From NCBI GenBank assembly GCA_945897365.1, contig CAMDFD010000011.1, forward strand, positions 62,001-126,000: 64,000 nt of DNA. The letters run 5' to 3'. This document shows, one piece after another, positions 8,979 through 16,655 of this stretch (its first letter is position 1; each line of letters opens with the position of its first letter). The notes beneath the pieces were generated by a model that searched no databases, was not told the DNA's origin, and worked only from the letters and a program-made list of their open reading frames with translations. This DNA is from Bordetella parapertussis (GTDB lineage: Bacteria > Pseudomonadota > Gammaproteobacteria > Burkholderiales > Burkholderiaceae_B). The position numbers and the translations under genes are program-made.

Positions 8979-9989
8979 ATGATCAATGCAGCAATCATTG
9001 GCATGGGTACTTGGGGACAGAATCTGGTAAAGAGTGTGCAGGGTCTGAGTCAGGACATTCAATTTGTGGCCGGATCTACGCGCACGCCTGCTAAAGCCCA
9101 AGAGTTTGCGACAAAATACAATATTCGAATGACTGATCGCTATGAAGCAATCTTGGCCGATCCGACTATTGACGCTGTTGTACTCGCCACGCCACATTCG
9201 ATGCACACCGAGCAAATTGTTGCCGCGGCAAACGCTGGCAAACATGTATTTTGCGAAAAACCTCTTGGTTTAGATCATGCAAGTACTAAGCGGGCAGCCG
9301 ATGCAGCGGCTAAAAATAATATTGTTTTAGGGGTTGGCTATAACTGGCGCTTTCAACCCGCTCTGCAAGAAATTCGTCGCATGCTTGACGATGGGCGACT
9401 TGGAAAGCTCTTGCATATTGAAGGCAATTTCTGCGGACCAAGCGCATACAGATTTCCTCGCGGCCACTGGCGCCACGAAGGTGACGAGTCTCCCGCCGGG
9501 GGCATGACTGGACGCGGTGTGCATGTGATCGATGCCATGATGTATCTTGCCGGACCGATCGATCGTGTCACTGCACAAAGTTATCGCATCGCTCAAGACT
9601 TCGGATCTGATGATACGACCTCAGTGTTGCTGCACTTTGCGGGTGGAACCACTGGCTATCTCGGTACCGTCATCGCAACAGCGGAAACGTGGAGAATGCA
9701 AATCTTTGGCTCAAATGGTTGGGTTCAGGTCGGCGATATTGAACATCTGCACACCTGGGATCTTACGGTCTGTATGATTGATCGCAATAATGTGACCCAG
9801 AAACAAAAGCCCGTCACAACAAGTTTTCCGGCTACGAGCACTGAACGGGCCGAGCTCGAACATTTTGCTTCTTGTATCAAAAACAAAACCCCCCTCGTGA
9901 CGCCAGAGGGTGACGCAGTTCTGAATGCTGCTGTACTTGAAGCCATCATTAAATCGTCTTCGACAAATACCACCATTACACTTACATAA
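8979..9989 (+). CDS. Gfo/Idh/MocA-family NAD(P)-dependent oxidoreductase
   Basis: 336 residues. The N-terminal Rossmann domain starts at once with INAAIIGMGTWGQNL (GxGxxG), followed by the family motif CEKPLG around residue 96, the loop before the active site. The C-terminal domain carries GGMTGRGVHVIDAMMYLAG, matching the GGxxxDxxxHxxD catalytic region with a His-Val-Ile-Asp core. GGAG lies 8 bases before the ATG. Members oxidise sugars, inositols or other hydroxyl compounds; the substrate here is unknown. It is 31 bases upstream of a Bug-type gene and heads a five-gene run on this strand. Confidence 0.88.
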   Translation: MINAAIIGMGTWGQNLVKSVQGLSQDIQFVAGSTRTPAKAQEFATKYNIRMTDRYEAILADPTIDAVVLATPHSMHTEQIVAAANAGKHVFCEKPLGLDHASTKRAADAAAKNNIVLGVGYNWRFQPALQEIRRMLDDGRLGKLLHIEGNFCGPSAYRFPRGHWRHEGDESPAGGMTGRGVHVIDAMMYLAGPIDRVTAQSYRIAQDFGSDDTTSVLLHFAGGTTGYLGTVIATAETWRMQIFGSNGWVQVGDIEHLHTWDLTVCMIDRNNVTQKQKPVTTSFPATSTERAELEHFASCIKNKTPLVTPEGDAVLNAAVLEAIIKSSSTNTTITLT

Positions 9990-10020
9990 ATCGAACCGCC
10001 TCATCCGCAAGGACACTATC

Positions 10021-11070
10021 ATGAAAATGTTAAAGAATATGGTCGATGTTGACGCACGCATTTCAACGTCATTGAAAAACATTCTTCGCGCAACCGCGAT
10101 TGGATTGTTTTTGACAGTATCGACACCCGCCATCTCTCAGAACACGTCCTCCGCTAGTGCGGCCTCAAACTACCCAACCAAACCCATTCGAGTTGTGGTG
10201 CCCTCACCGCCAGGTGGACCACCGGATTTAATTATGCGAATGCTCGCACCAAAATTATCAGCGTCCCTTGGTCAGTCAATCATTGTTGAAAACCGACTTG
10301 GTGCGGGTGGTCTGGTCGGAACCGCTTATGTCGCGAAACTTCCTGCGGATGGTTATACGTGGTTGTTTACAACCGCATCGCACACGAATATTCCTCCTTT
10401 TAACGAGAACGTGACCTACGATGTGGTGAAAGATTTCACACACGTTTCCTTAGTCACGCAAAACTTTGGGCAAGTGTTAGTTGTTCCCGCAGACTTTCCT
10501 GCCAAGAATCTAAAAGAGTTGGTTGCACTTGCCAAAAAAGACCCTGGCAAACTGACTTATGCGCATGCGGGTCTTGGCACTGCGAGCCACATTCCTGCCG
10601 AAGTCATGAAAACCATGACGGGAACAGACATCTTGCCAGTTCCGTATAAAGGCGTTGCAGAAGCGACCAATGACTTGATGGCAGGACGTGTCGACATGTT
10701 CTTTGTGGGCACTCAGATTGCTTTGCAACACGTTAAGAGTGGAAAGCTGCGAGCGCTTGCCATCACTGGCACCAAGCGGTGGAAAGGAATGCCCGACGTA
10801 CCAACACTTCAAGAACAAGGGCTGAATGGATATGACGTCGTCAACTGGTTTGGTCTCTGGATGCCCGCAGGTGTTCCCTCTCCCATCGTAGCGCGTGTGT
10901 ATGAGAGTATTGGCAAAACCTTGGCAGACCCTGGCGTCATGAAACAATTCGATACTCTCGGGCTTGAGGGCGTTGGGATGAAACCTGCTGATTTCGCTAA
11001 TTTTGTTGCAAAAGAAGCCATCTCAGCACAGCAAATCGCGCGCAACGTGAATGCGGGTGCAAAGAAATGA
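10021..11070 (+). CDS. Bug-family periplasmic solute-binding protein (TctC-like)
   Basis: 349 residues from the ATG at 10021, preceded by AAGGA 7 bases upstream. The N terminus is long for a signal peptide: about 27 polar residues come before the hydrophobic core AIGLFLTVSTPAISQ, so a later start at 10036 is possible. The mature part has the Bug signature YPTKPIRVVVPSPPGGPPDL and ENRLGAGGLVGTAYVAK. It differs clearly from the other Bug protein at 7.8-8.8 kb. The stop overlaps the next start by 4 bases, so binding protein and deacetylase-family enzyme are translationally coupled, suggesting that uptake and processing concern one compound. Confidence 0.92.
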   Translation: MKMLKNMVDVDARISTSLKNILRATAIGLFLTVSTPAISQNTSSASAASNYPTKPIRVVVPSPPGGPPDLIMRMLAPKLSASLGQSIIVENRLGAGGLVGTAYVAKLPADGYTWLFTTASHTNIPPFNENVTYDVVKDFTHVSLVTQNFGQVLVVPADFPAKNLKELVALAKKDPGKLTYAHAGLGTASHIPAEVMKTMTGTDILPVPYKGVAEATNDLMAGRVDMFFVGTQIALQHVKSGKLRALAITGTKRWKGMPDVPTLQEQGLNGYDVVNWFGLWMPAGVPSPIVARVYESIGKTLADPGVMKQFDTLGLEGVGMKPADFANFVAKEAISAQQIARNVNAGAKK

Positions 11071-11960
11071 CTTCACAACAACTAGAGCCCTGGCAATGGC
11101 CAGAACCCCATTGGCGTGCAATTGTTGAGCGCGTTCGCGCAGGACGCACGCTTCGACCAAAAGTTTGGCCTAATGGCGCACGCTGCGCCGTTGCACTTTC
11201 CTTTGACTCAGATCACGAGACGAACGAATTACGAGAAGGGGGAGAATCAATTGGAAAACTCTCACAAGGTCAGTACGGCAATCGCCAAGGCGTCCCTAGG
11301 ATTGTCAATATTCTTCAGCGATATGACATAAAAGCCAGTTTCTATGTGCCTGCAGTCACCGCTCTTCTTTACCCAAACGAACAACGTGACTTAGCTGCGC
11401 AAGGACACGAAATCGGTATTCACGGGTGGATTCACGAACGCAACTCTGTTCTGCCCTATGAAGCTGAAAAAGATTTGATGCTACGCAGCGCAGATGTGTT
11501 GGAAAAAATTTCTGGTGTCCGACCTGTTGGTATGCGCACACCGTCTTGGGATTTCAGCCCGAACACGTTAGCGCTGACTCGCGATATGGGTTTGATCTAT
11601 GACTCATCACTCATGGCAGATGTGGACTGCTACGAACTACTCCTCGACGGTAAAGAAACCGGCGTTGTAGAGTTACCCGTTGAGTGGATTCGTGATGATG
11701 CAGTGTATTTTGGCATGAACCGATTTTCTGGCCTTCGACCTTACACCCCTCCTTCAGACGTTTTTGCTATTTTCAAAAAAGAATTCGATGCAGCATACGA
11801 AGAGGGTGGTTTATTTCAACTCACCATGCATCCTCATGTGATTGGTTACAGATCGCGCATTTGGATCCTGGAGGAACTTTCCCGCTATATGCGAAGCCTG
11901 CCAGATATTTGGTTCGCTACCCATGCTGACATTGTCCGCTACGTCAAACAAAACGGCTAA
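11067..11960 (+). CDS. Polysaccharide deacetylase (NodB-homology) family hydrolase
   Basis: 297 cytoplasmic residues, no signal peptide. NodB-type motifs are visible: SFDSDHET (metal Asp) near residue 47, HEIGIHGWIHERN with the HxxxH metal pair near residue 115, GMRTPSWDFSPNT (Arg-Pro-x-Trp motif) near residue 153 and LTMHPHVIG near the C terminus. This carbohydrate-esterase-4 fold includes peptidoglycan and chitin deacetylases, and also cytoplasmic amidohydrolases such as the PuuE-type allantoinase. With a Bug protein and a gamma-glutamyltransferase relative beside it, a small-molecule amidase role is as likely as a wall role. It is coupled by ATGA to the Bug gene and 3 bases before the next gene. 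Confidence 0.85.
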   Translation: MTSQQLEPWQWPEPHWRAIVERVRAGRTLRPKVWPNGARCAVALSFDSDHETNELREGGESIGKLSQGQYGNRQGVPRIVNILQRYDIKASFYVPAVTALLYPNEQRDLAAQGHEIGIHGWIHERNSVLPYEAEKDLMLRSADVLEKISGVRPVGMRTPSWDFSPNTLALTRDMGLIYDSSLMADVDCYELLLDGKETGVVELPVEWIRDDAVYFGMNRFSGLRPYTPPSDVFAIFKKEFDAAYEEGGLFQLTMHPHVIGYRSRIWILEELSRYMRSLPDIWFATHADIVRYVKQNG

Positions 11961-11963
11961 ATC

Positions 11964-13538
11964 ATGCTTGAAAATTTTTCTAGCTCGCAAATTGTTCGTA
12001 AAACTGTTGTCGCGACCAAGGCAGGCGTTGTCGCTGCACAGCACCGACGCGCGGCCGAAGTCGGCGCCGCAGTCCTTGACGCGGGCGGCGATGCGGTCGA
12101 TGCTGCCATCGCGACCTCCTTTGCCATTGGTGTCGTTGAACCTTGGATGAGCGGCCCTGCCGCAGGTGGCACCATGGTGTTGTGGCGTGCCAAAGAAGGC
12201 AAAGCATACGTTATTGATTTTGGTTGTAAATCACCACGTGAGCTCAATCCGGCGGACTACCCGCTGAGTGGAGCAGGCAAGTCCTCCGATTTATTTCCCT
12301 GGCCTTCTGTTGTCGAAGATCGCAACGTCATGGGTGCAACAGCGGTTGCTGTACCTGGCGCGGTTGCAGGTATGGATCTCGCCCACACACATTTTGGACG
12401 CATGCCTTGGAAAGACCTCGTCACCCCTGCCGCTAAGCTCGCCGACGCGGGCTTATTGGTAGACTGGTACACAACGCTTGTCACCGCGGCTAATGCTCGC
12501 GTTCTGAGCAAAGATCCTGACACCGCCAAGATGTTTCTAGACGATGGTCACTGGCCAATCGCGGGCGAATGGACCTCGCTGACCGAAAAACATTTGAATC
12601 AAAAAGCTTTTGCGCAAACACTCTTGCAAATCGCCGAAGGCGGTGCGGACGCTTTTTATAAAGGTGACATCGCCGCACAACTTGCAAAAGATGTACGTGC
12701 TAAAGGTGGCTGTCTGAGCGTACAAGACTTGCACGACTATCAAGCGTCGATCGTCGAGCCACTCACGATCAACTATCGCGGCGGTCGCGTGTATGCAACG
12801 CCTGGGCTTACCGGCGGTCCGACATTTGGTAAAGCCCTAGAAATACTCTCGCGTGAGTTATCACCGACAAAAGGCAAACCCGATGCGGCAACCTACGCCG
12901 GCTTTGCCCGCGCACTCGATGCCGCGTTCAAACTACGCTTTGAAAATATGGGTGACCACGAGTCTCCGAAAGCACCTGGATCGACAACCCACTTTAGCGT
13001 GGTCGACCGTGAGGGCAACATGTGTGCCGTGACCCAAACCTTGCTCTCTATTTTCGGATCACGTGTCGTGTCACCCTCCACAGGTATGTTGCTCAATAAC
13101 GGCATCATGTGGTTCGATCCTGAACCCGGCAAACCCAACTCTCTTGGCCCTAACAAACGTTGCTTGGCCAACTACTCACCTGTCATTGGCGAGGATGCAC
13201 AAGGTCGCCGTTTTGCGATAGGTGCTTCAGGAGGTCGTAAAATTCTTGGTGCCGTCATGCAGTTGAGCTCGTTCATGATGGATCATGGTCTCGACCTTGA
13301 GGAGGCCTTCCATACCCCGCGTATCGATGTCAGTGGCAGCGGGAAAATCACTGCTGATCAAACACTCCCCGCCGACGTGATTGCCGCACTCGAAAAAGAA
13401 ATGCCAGTCATTCAAACACGTCGTAACATTTATCCTTATTCCTTTGCTTGCCCAGCAGGCGTCATGCGCAGTGGAGACATGAATATGGGTTGCACAGAAA
13501 TCATGTCGCCCTATGGTGATGCGATCGCAGGCGGCTAA
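11964..13538 (+). CDS. Gamma-glutamyltransferase-family N-terminal nucleophile hydrolase
   Basis: 524 residues. The family's self-cleavage site is STTHFSVVDREGN, with Thr341 the expected new N terminus of the small subunit; GMLLNNGIMWF and GASGGRKI further on form the glycine-rich active-site lid. There is no signal peptide, unlike classical periplasmic Ggt, and it is shorter than the usual 570-580 residues, so it belongs to the broad Ggt-like acylase family. It may cleave a gamma-glutamyl or related amide in the cytoplasm. The genes at 8979-14194 are tightly spaced on one strand, with a 3-base gap before the deacetylase-like gene and 2 bases after. Confidence 0.85.
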   Translation: MLENFSSSQIVRKTVVATKAGVVAAQHRRAAEVGAAVLDAGGDAVDAAIATSFAIGVVEPWMSGPAAGGTMVLWRAKEGKAYVIDFGCKSPRELNPADYPLSGAGKSSDLFPWPSVVEDRNVMGATAVAVPGAVAGMDLAHTHFGRMPWKDLVTPAAKLADAGLLVDWYTTLVTAANARVLSKDPDTAKMFLDDGHWPIAGEWTSLTEKHLNQKAFAQTLLQIAEGGADAFYKGDIAAQLAKDVRAKGGCLSVQDLHDYQASIVEPLTINYRGGRVYATPGLTGGPTFGKALEILSRELSPTKGKPDAATYAGFARALDAAFKLRFENMGDHESPKAPGSTTHFSVVDREGNMCAVTQTLLSIFGSRVVSPSTGMLLNNGIMWFDPEPGKPNSLGPNKRCLANYSPVIGEDAQGRRFAIGASGGRKILGAVMQLSSFMMDHGLDLEEAFHTPRIDVSGSGKITADQTLPADVIAALEKEMPVIQTRRNIYPYSFACPAGVMRSGDMNMGCTEIMSPYGDAIAGG

Positions 13539-13540
13539 TC

Positions 13541-14194
13541 ATGTACTTACCCAAACACTTTGAGCAACAAGATCTTGAGTCTTTAACGTCTTTACTCAAG
13601 GCCTATCCTCTCGGCGTGCTCGTGACGCAACACGAAGGCGTACTCGAAGCCAACCACATTCCATTTCTGCTCGATGGTCCGCTTGCCGCTGGCGGCAAAC
13701 TTATCGGCCATGTGGCCAAAGGAAACCCTGTTTGGAAAAGTGACTTCACGAAACAAGAGACCTTAGTGGTTTTTCAAGGACCCGAGTCCTACATCACGCC
13801 CAACTGGTATCCATCGAAGCAAGTCCACCATCAGGTCGTGCCTACCTACAACTACGCTGTTGTGCACGTTTATGGCCACCTCTCTGTTACGCATGACGAG
13901 GTAGTCAAGCGAAGAATCGTCGGGGACCTCACTGCATCGATGGAAAAAATGCGCAAGAGCACATGGCAGGTCTCGGATGCTCCCCCAGAGTACATTGAAA
14001 AAATGCTCAATGCGATCGTGGGTATCGAACTCACGATCACGCGAGTTCAGGCTAAATGGAAAATCAGTCAGAATCGCGATGCTGCGGATCGTGCGGGCGT
14101 GGCGCGCGGTTTGAGCGAACAAAACTCAGCAGAAAGAGATGAACGAATGAGTAAAATCGTGCGTGCCGGCAAAGGAATTGGGCTGGGCGAATAG
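13541..14194 (+). CDS. PaiB-like FMN-binding protein (negative transcriptional regulator family)
   Basis: 217 residues, beginning MYLPKHFEQQD as PaiB-family proteins do. The split-barrel flavin domain is indicated by GVLVTQHEG, NHIPFLLD, HVAKGNPVW, FQGPESYITPNWYPSK and VPTYNYAVVHVYG, all characteristic. Bacillus PaiB is linked to control of protease and sporulation genes, but most homologues are probably flavin or heme-handling enzymes. It starts 2 bases after the Ggt-like gene and ends the run. It could regulate the cluster or carry out a redox step; the sequence does not decide. Confidence 0.88.
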   Translation: MYLPKHFEQQDLESLTSLLKAYPLGVLVTQHEGVLEANHIPFLLDGPLAAGGKLIGHVAKGNPVWKSDFTKQETLVVFQGPESYITPNWYPSKQVHHQVVPTYNYAVVHVYGHLSVTHDEVVKRRIVGDLTASMEKMRKSTWQVSDAPPEYIEKMLNAIVGIELTITRVQAKWKISQNRDAADRAGVARGLSEQNSAERDERMSKIVRAGKGIGLGE

Positions 14195-14215
14195 ACGCGC
14201 TCAGATCACAGGGCT

Positions 14216-14560
14216 TTAGCGACCGGGCTGCTTTGAACAATCGACTGTCGCGTGAATCAAGAGTTTTTTACTGTTATTTTTTTCAGGAAACTCTGTCGAG
14301 ACAACGCGACAACCGGTCGCCTTTTCGATCGCTTCGATTTGACGGGCTTTTTGCTTGTCCTCGTCAGTTCCGATGAGTCCCTCTTGTTCCCCGCCAAAGG
14401 CCTCCCACTTGTCTTGGCCCAAAGAAATGATGCTGATCTCCCGCTTGTCGAGTACGACAATCTGACGCGTTGGATCACGATGGTAGTACACCGCACTCCC
14501 CTGACAACCAGCGAGCGTCCCGACAACAGCCACTAGGGCGACAAAGGGCAACGTTTTCAT
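14216..14560 (-). CDS. Small predicted lipoprotein of unknown function
   Basis: 114 residues with a signal peptide ending in the lipobox LAGC (Cys19), so it should be lipid-anchored. The mature part is charged and short, with DKREISIISLGQDKW and a C-terminal cysteine pair spaced GCRVV...VDCS that could form a disulfide. I do not recognise the family. It is convergent with the PaiB-like gene and divergent from the aldolase gene, so it is likely expressed on its own. Confidence 0.7.
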   Translation of the reverse strand: MKTLPFVALVAVVGTLAGCQGSAVYYHRDPTRQIVVLDKREISIISLGQDKWEAFGGEQEGLIGTDEDKQKARQIEAIEKATGCRVVSTEFPEKNNSKKLLIHATVDCSKQPGR

Positions 14561-14646
14561 CTATATTCTCTGGTATCGACACAAATTAACTGCTTTGATA
14601 TTAAGCATAACGCTATTTTTAATCGAAAACTTTAGAGGCACATTTC

Positions 14647-15435
14647 ATGTCAAAAGAAGGCGTACTTCAGATTCCCTCTCTCAAAGGTAAGGTCTCGGAT
14701 GCTGAGTGGCAAACCCGCGTTGATCTAGCAGCCTGTTATCGCCTCGTGGAAATGTACGGTATGGCGGATATGATCGCCAATCACATCTCCGCTCGCGTAC
14801 CTGGCGAGGAAGGAACCTACCTCATCAATGCCTATGGTTTGATGTATGAGGAAATCACCGCCTCAAGCCTTCTGAAAGTTGACCACCACGGCAACATCAT
14901 TACCAAACCAGATTTCGGTGATCTCAATTACGGCATCAATAAAGCCGGCGCTGTTATTCACAGTGCCGTCCACCACGCACGTCCAGAGGTAGGTTGTGTG
15001 ATTCATACTCACAGCTGGGCCTCCATGGCCGTATCCTCGCTTGAGTGCGGACTGTTGCCCTTGACGCAGACCGCGATGCGTTTTCTTAAAATCAGTTATC
15101 ACAATTATGAAGGCGTCGTATTGGACGAAGCCGAACAAGAGTCTTTGTGTAGAGACTTGGGCAACAGCGAAGCCATGATTTTGCGTAACCACGGCGCTTT
15201 GACTGTAGGACGTACCATTGGCGAAGCGTTCAACTGGATGCATCGGCTCGAACTTTCCTGCCGAGCCCAAATCGGCGCGATGTCTTGCAACTCTCCTATG
15301 TCCAAGGTTTCCCAAAAAGTATTGGATGAAACGTGGAACAACTATCAGCCCGGTACGCGTCGTCCCTATGGTGTGATGGAGTGGCCCGCGTTGCTGCGCA
15401 AGCTTGATCGCACCGACACCTCCTATCGCAACTAA
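14647..15435 (+). CDS. Class II aldolase/adducin-family protein
   Basis: 262 residues with the zinc-binding features of class II aldolases: NHISARVPG near residue 47, GCVIHTHSWASMAV with the HTH metal pair near residue 118, and ILRNHGALTVG with a third His near residue 179. Relatives cleave sugar phosphates (fuculose or ribulose phosphate) or act as decarboxylases on carboxylated analogues. It is 14 bases ahead of a 2-hydroxyacid dehydrogenase gene, so the two probably act in sequence. The substrate cannot be specified. Confidence 0.88.
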   Translation: MSKEGVLQIPSLKGKVSDAEWQTRVDLAACYRLVEMYGMADMIANHISARVPGEEGTYLINAYGLMYEEITASSLLKVDHHGNIITKPDFGDLNYGINKAGAVIHSAVHHARPEVGCVIHTHSWASMAVSSLECGLLPLTQTAMRFLKISYHNYEGVVLDEAEQESLCRDLGNSEAMILRNHGALTVGRTIGEAFNWMHRLELSCRAQIGAMSCNSPMSKVSQKVLDETWNNYQPGTRRPYGVMEWPALLRKLDRTDTSYRN

Positions 15436-15449
15436 ACAAGGTCATCACC

Positions 15450-16463
15450 GTGTCCATTCAAAAACTCAATCATCCTCCGCGCATCCTGCTCTCAGATAAA
15501 ACCGCCGAGGAGCTTGCCCCTAAACTCACCGCGATTTTAGGCACCGGTGGTTACGTTCGCGTGACCGCCCAGCAAATGCACGAAGGCACTGCGGACGCCG
15601 ATTTTTGTTTTGTCTCGCGCGACATCACGTCATCTTCCACCAAACAGAAAATCATTCCCTCGACACAATATGTCTATGATGCGCTGATGGGCTCTAAAGC
15701 GCTCAAATGGGTACACATTCACTCGGCCGGCGTGGATCGCCAAATTTTTCTAGACCTGATGGCCAAAGGCCTCACCGTCACGAGCTCCTCCGGGGCGAGT
15801 GCGAGTCTCGTGGCGCAAACGGCCTTGACTGGATTACTCTCGCTGTCGCGTCGCTTTCCTCAACTTGCTGCTGCGCAACGGGCTCACGTTTGGGCACCCT
15901 TCTTCAAGGTCGGGCTTCCTCCAGATCTCGAAGGACAGACGGCTACGATTGTAGGCTGGGGTCCGATTGGTCAAAAACTAGCAGGATGGCTTAAAGCGAT
16001 CGGCCTGAACATTATCGTTGTGCGCCAGTTCGCTTCATCGACGATTCCCGACACACGCGTCGTGTCATTTGATCAGTTCAACAGTATTCTTCCAGAAACT
16101 GACTGGTTGGTTTTAGCCTGTCCATTAACCGCGCAAACGACCAATCTCGTCAGTGCCAACGCGCTCAGTCTGATGAAACATTCTGCGCATATCGTCAATA
16201 TTTCACGTGGCGCCGTCATCGACGAACCTGCGATGATTGATGCGCTTAAAAATGACCGCTTGGCCGGTGCTTACCTGGACGTATTTGCGCAAGAGCCCTT
16301 GCCCACCGACTCACCACTGTGGGATATGCCTAACGTTATTGCGACCCCGCATACCGCAGGTTTTTCGGACGCGATTCTTCAGCGGATGGCTGATAAATTC
16401 CTTGAAAATATTGGGCACTATGCGCGAGGCGAGCCTTTTATCAACGTCGCTCGCTTAGGCTAG
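15450..16463 (+). CDS. D-isomer-specific 2-hydroxyacid dehydrogenase
   Basis: 337 residues with a GTG start preceded by AAGG. The NAD-binding domain has VGWGPIGQKLAGWL (GxGxxG) around residue 168. The catalytic triad is present: Arg in NISRGAVID, Glu in DVFAQEPLP and His in TPHTAGFSD. Such enzymes interconvert 2-hydroxy and 2-oxo acids, for example glyoxylate or hydroxypyruvate. Downstream of the class II aldolase it may process the aldol product. The following gap carries the rhlE promoter candidate. Confidence 0.88.
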   Translation: MSIQKLNHPPRILLSDKTAEELAPKLTAILGTGGYVRVTAQQMHEGTADADFCFVSRDITSSSTKQKIIPSTQYVYDALMGSKALKWVHIHSAGVDRQIFLDLMAKGLTVTSSSGASASLVAQTALTGLLSLSRRFPQLAAAQRAHVWAPFFKVGLPPDLEGQTATIVGWGPIGQKLAGWLKAIGLNIIVVRQFASSTIPDTRVVSFDQFNSILPETDWLVLACPLTAQTTNLVSANALSLMKHSAHIVNISRGAVIDEPAMIDALKNDRLAGAYLDVFAQEPLPTDSPLWDMPNVIATPHTAGFSDAILQRMADKFLENIGHYARGEPFINVARLG

Positions 16464-16500
16464 TGCTTTAATCGAGCGCCCCAATTCCCCTTACTTAGCG

Positions 16501-16506
16501 TACAAT
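16501..16506 (+). promoter_or_regulatory. Candidate -10 element for rhlE with a long leader
   Basis: TACAAT lies in the gap after the dehydrogenase gene; no good -35 is evident. A start about 7 bases downstream would give rhlE an untranslated leader of roughly 145 bases. The position is an inference from one hexamer. Confidence 0.35.
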
Positions 16507-16566
16507 ATCGGCACGGTACAACGTTCCAGTCCTCGTACCTCGCTAAGCCCCAACTCTGTGGGCGCT

Positions 16567-16584
16567 CGCCTCCAAGGCGTTTTT
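16567..16584 (+). terminator. Short hairpin plus T tract in the rhlE leader
   Basis: CGCCT (16567-16571) pairs with AGGCG (16575-16579) across a 3-base loop and is followed by five T. It could be an attenuator inside the rhlE leader or the terminator of the preceding aldolase-dehydrogenase pair. The stem is only 5 bp, so the call is weak. Confidence 0.35.
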
Positions 16585-16655
16585 ACTCCCTGTTCGGCTG
16601 CCCCGATTGGAGTCCACATTTTTTTGCGGACCGGCATGACGATGGAGCTGTTCTC

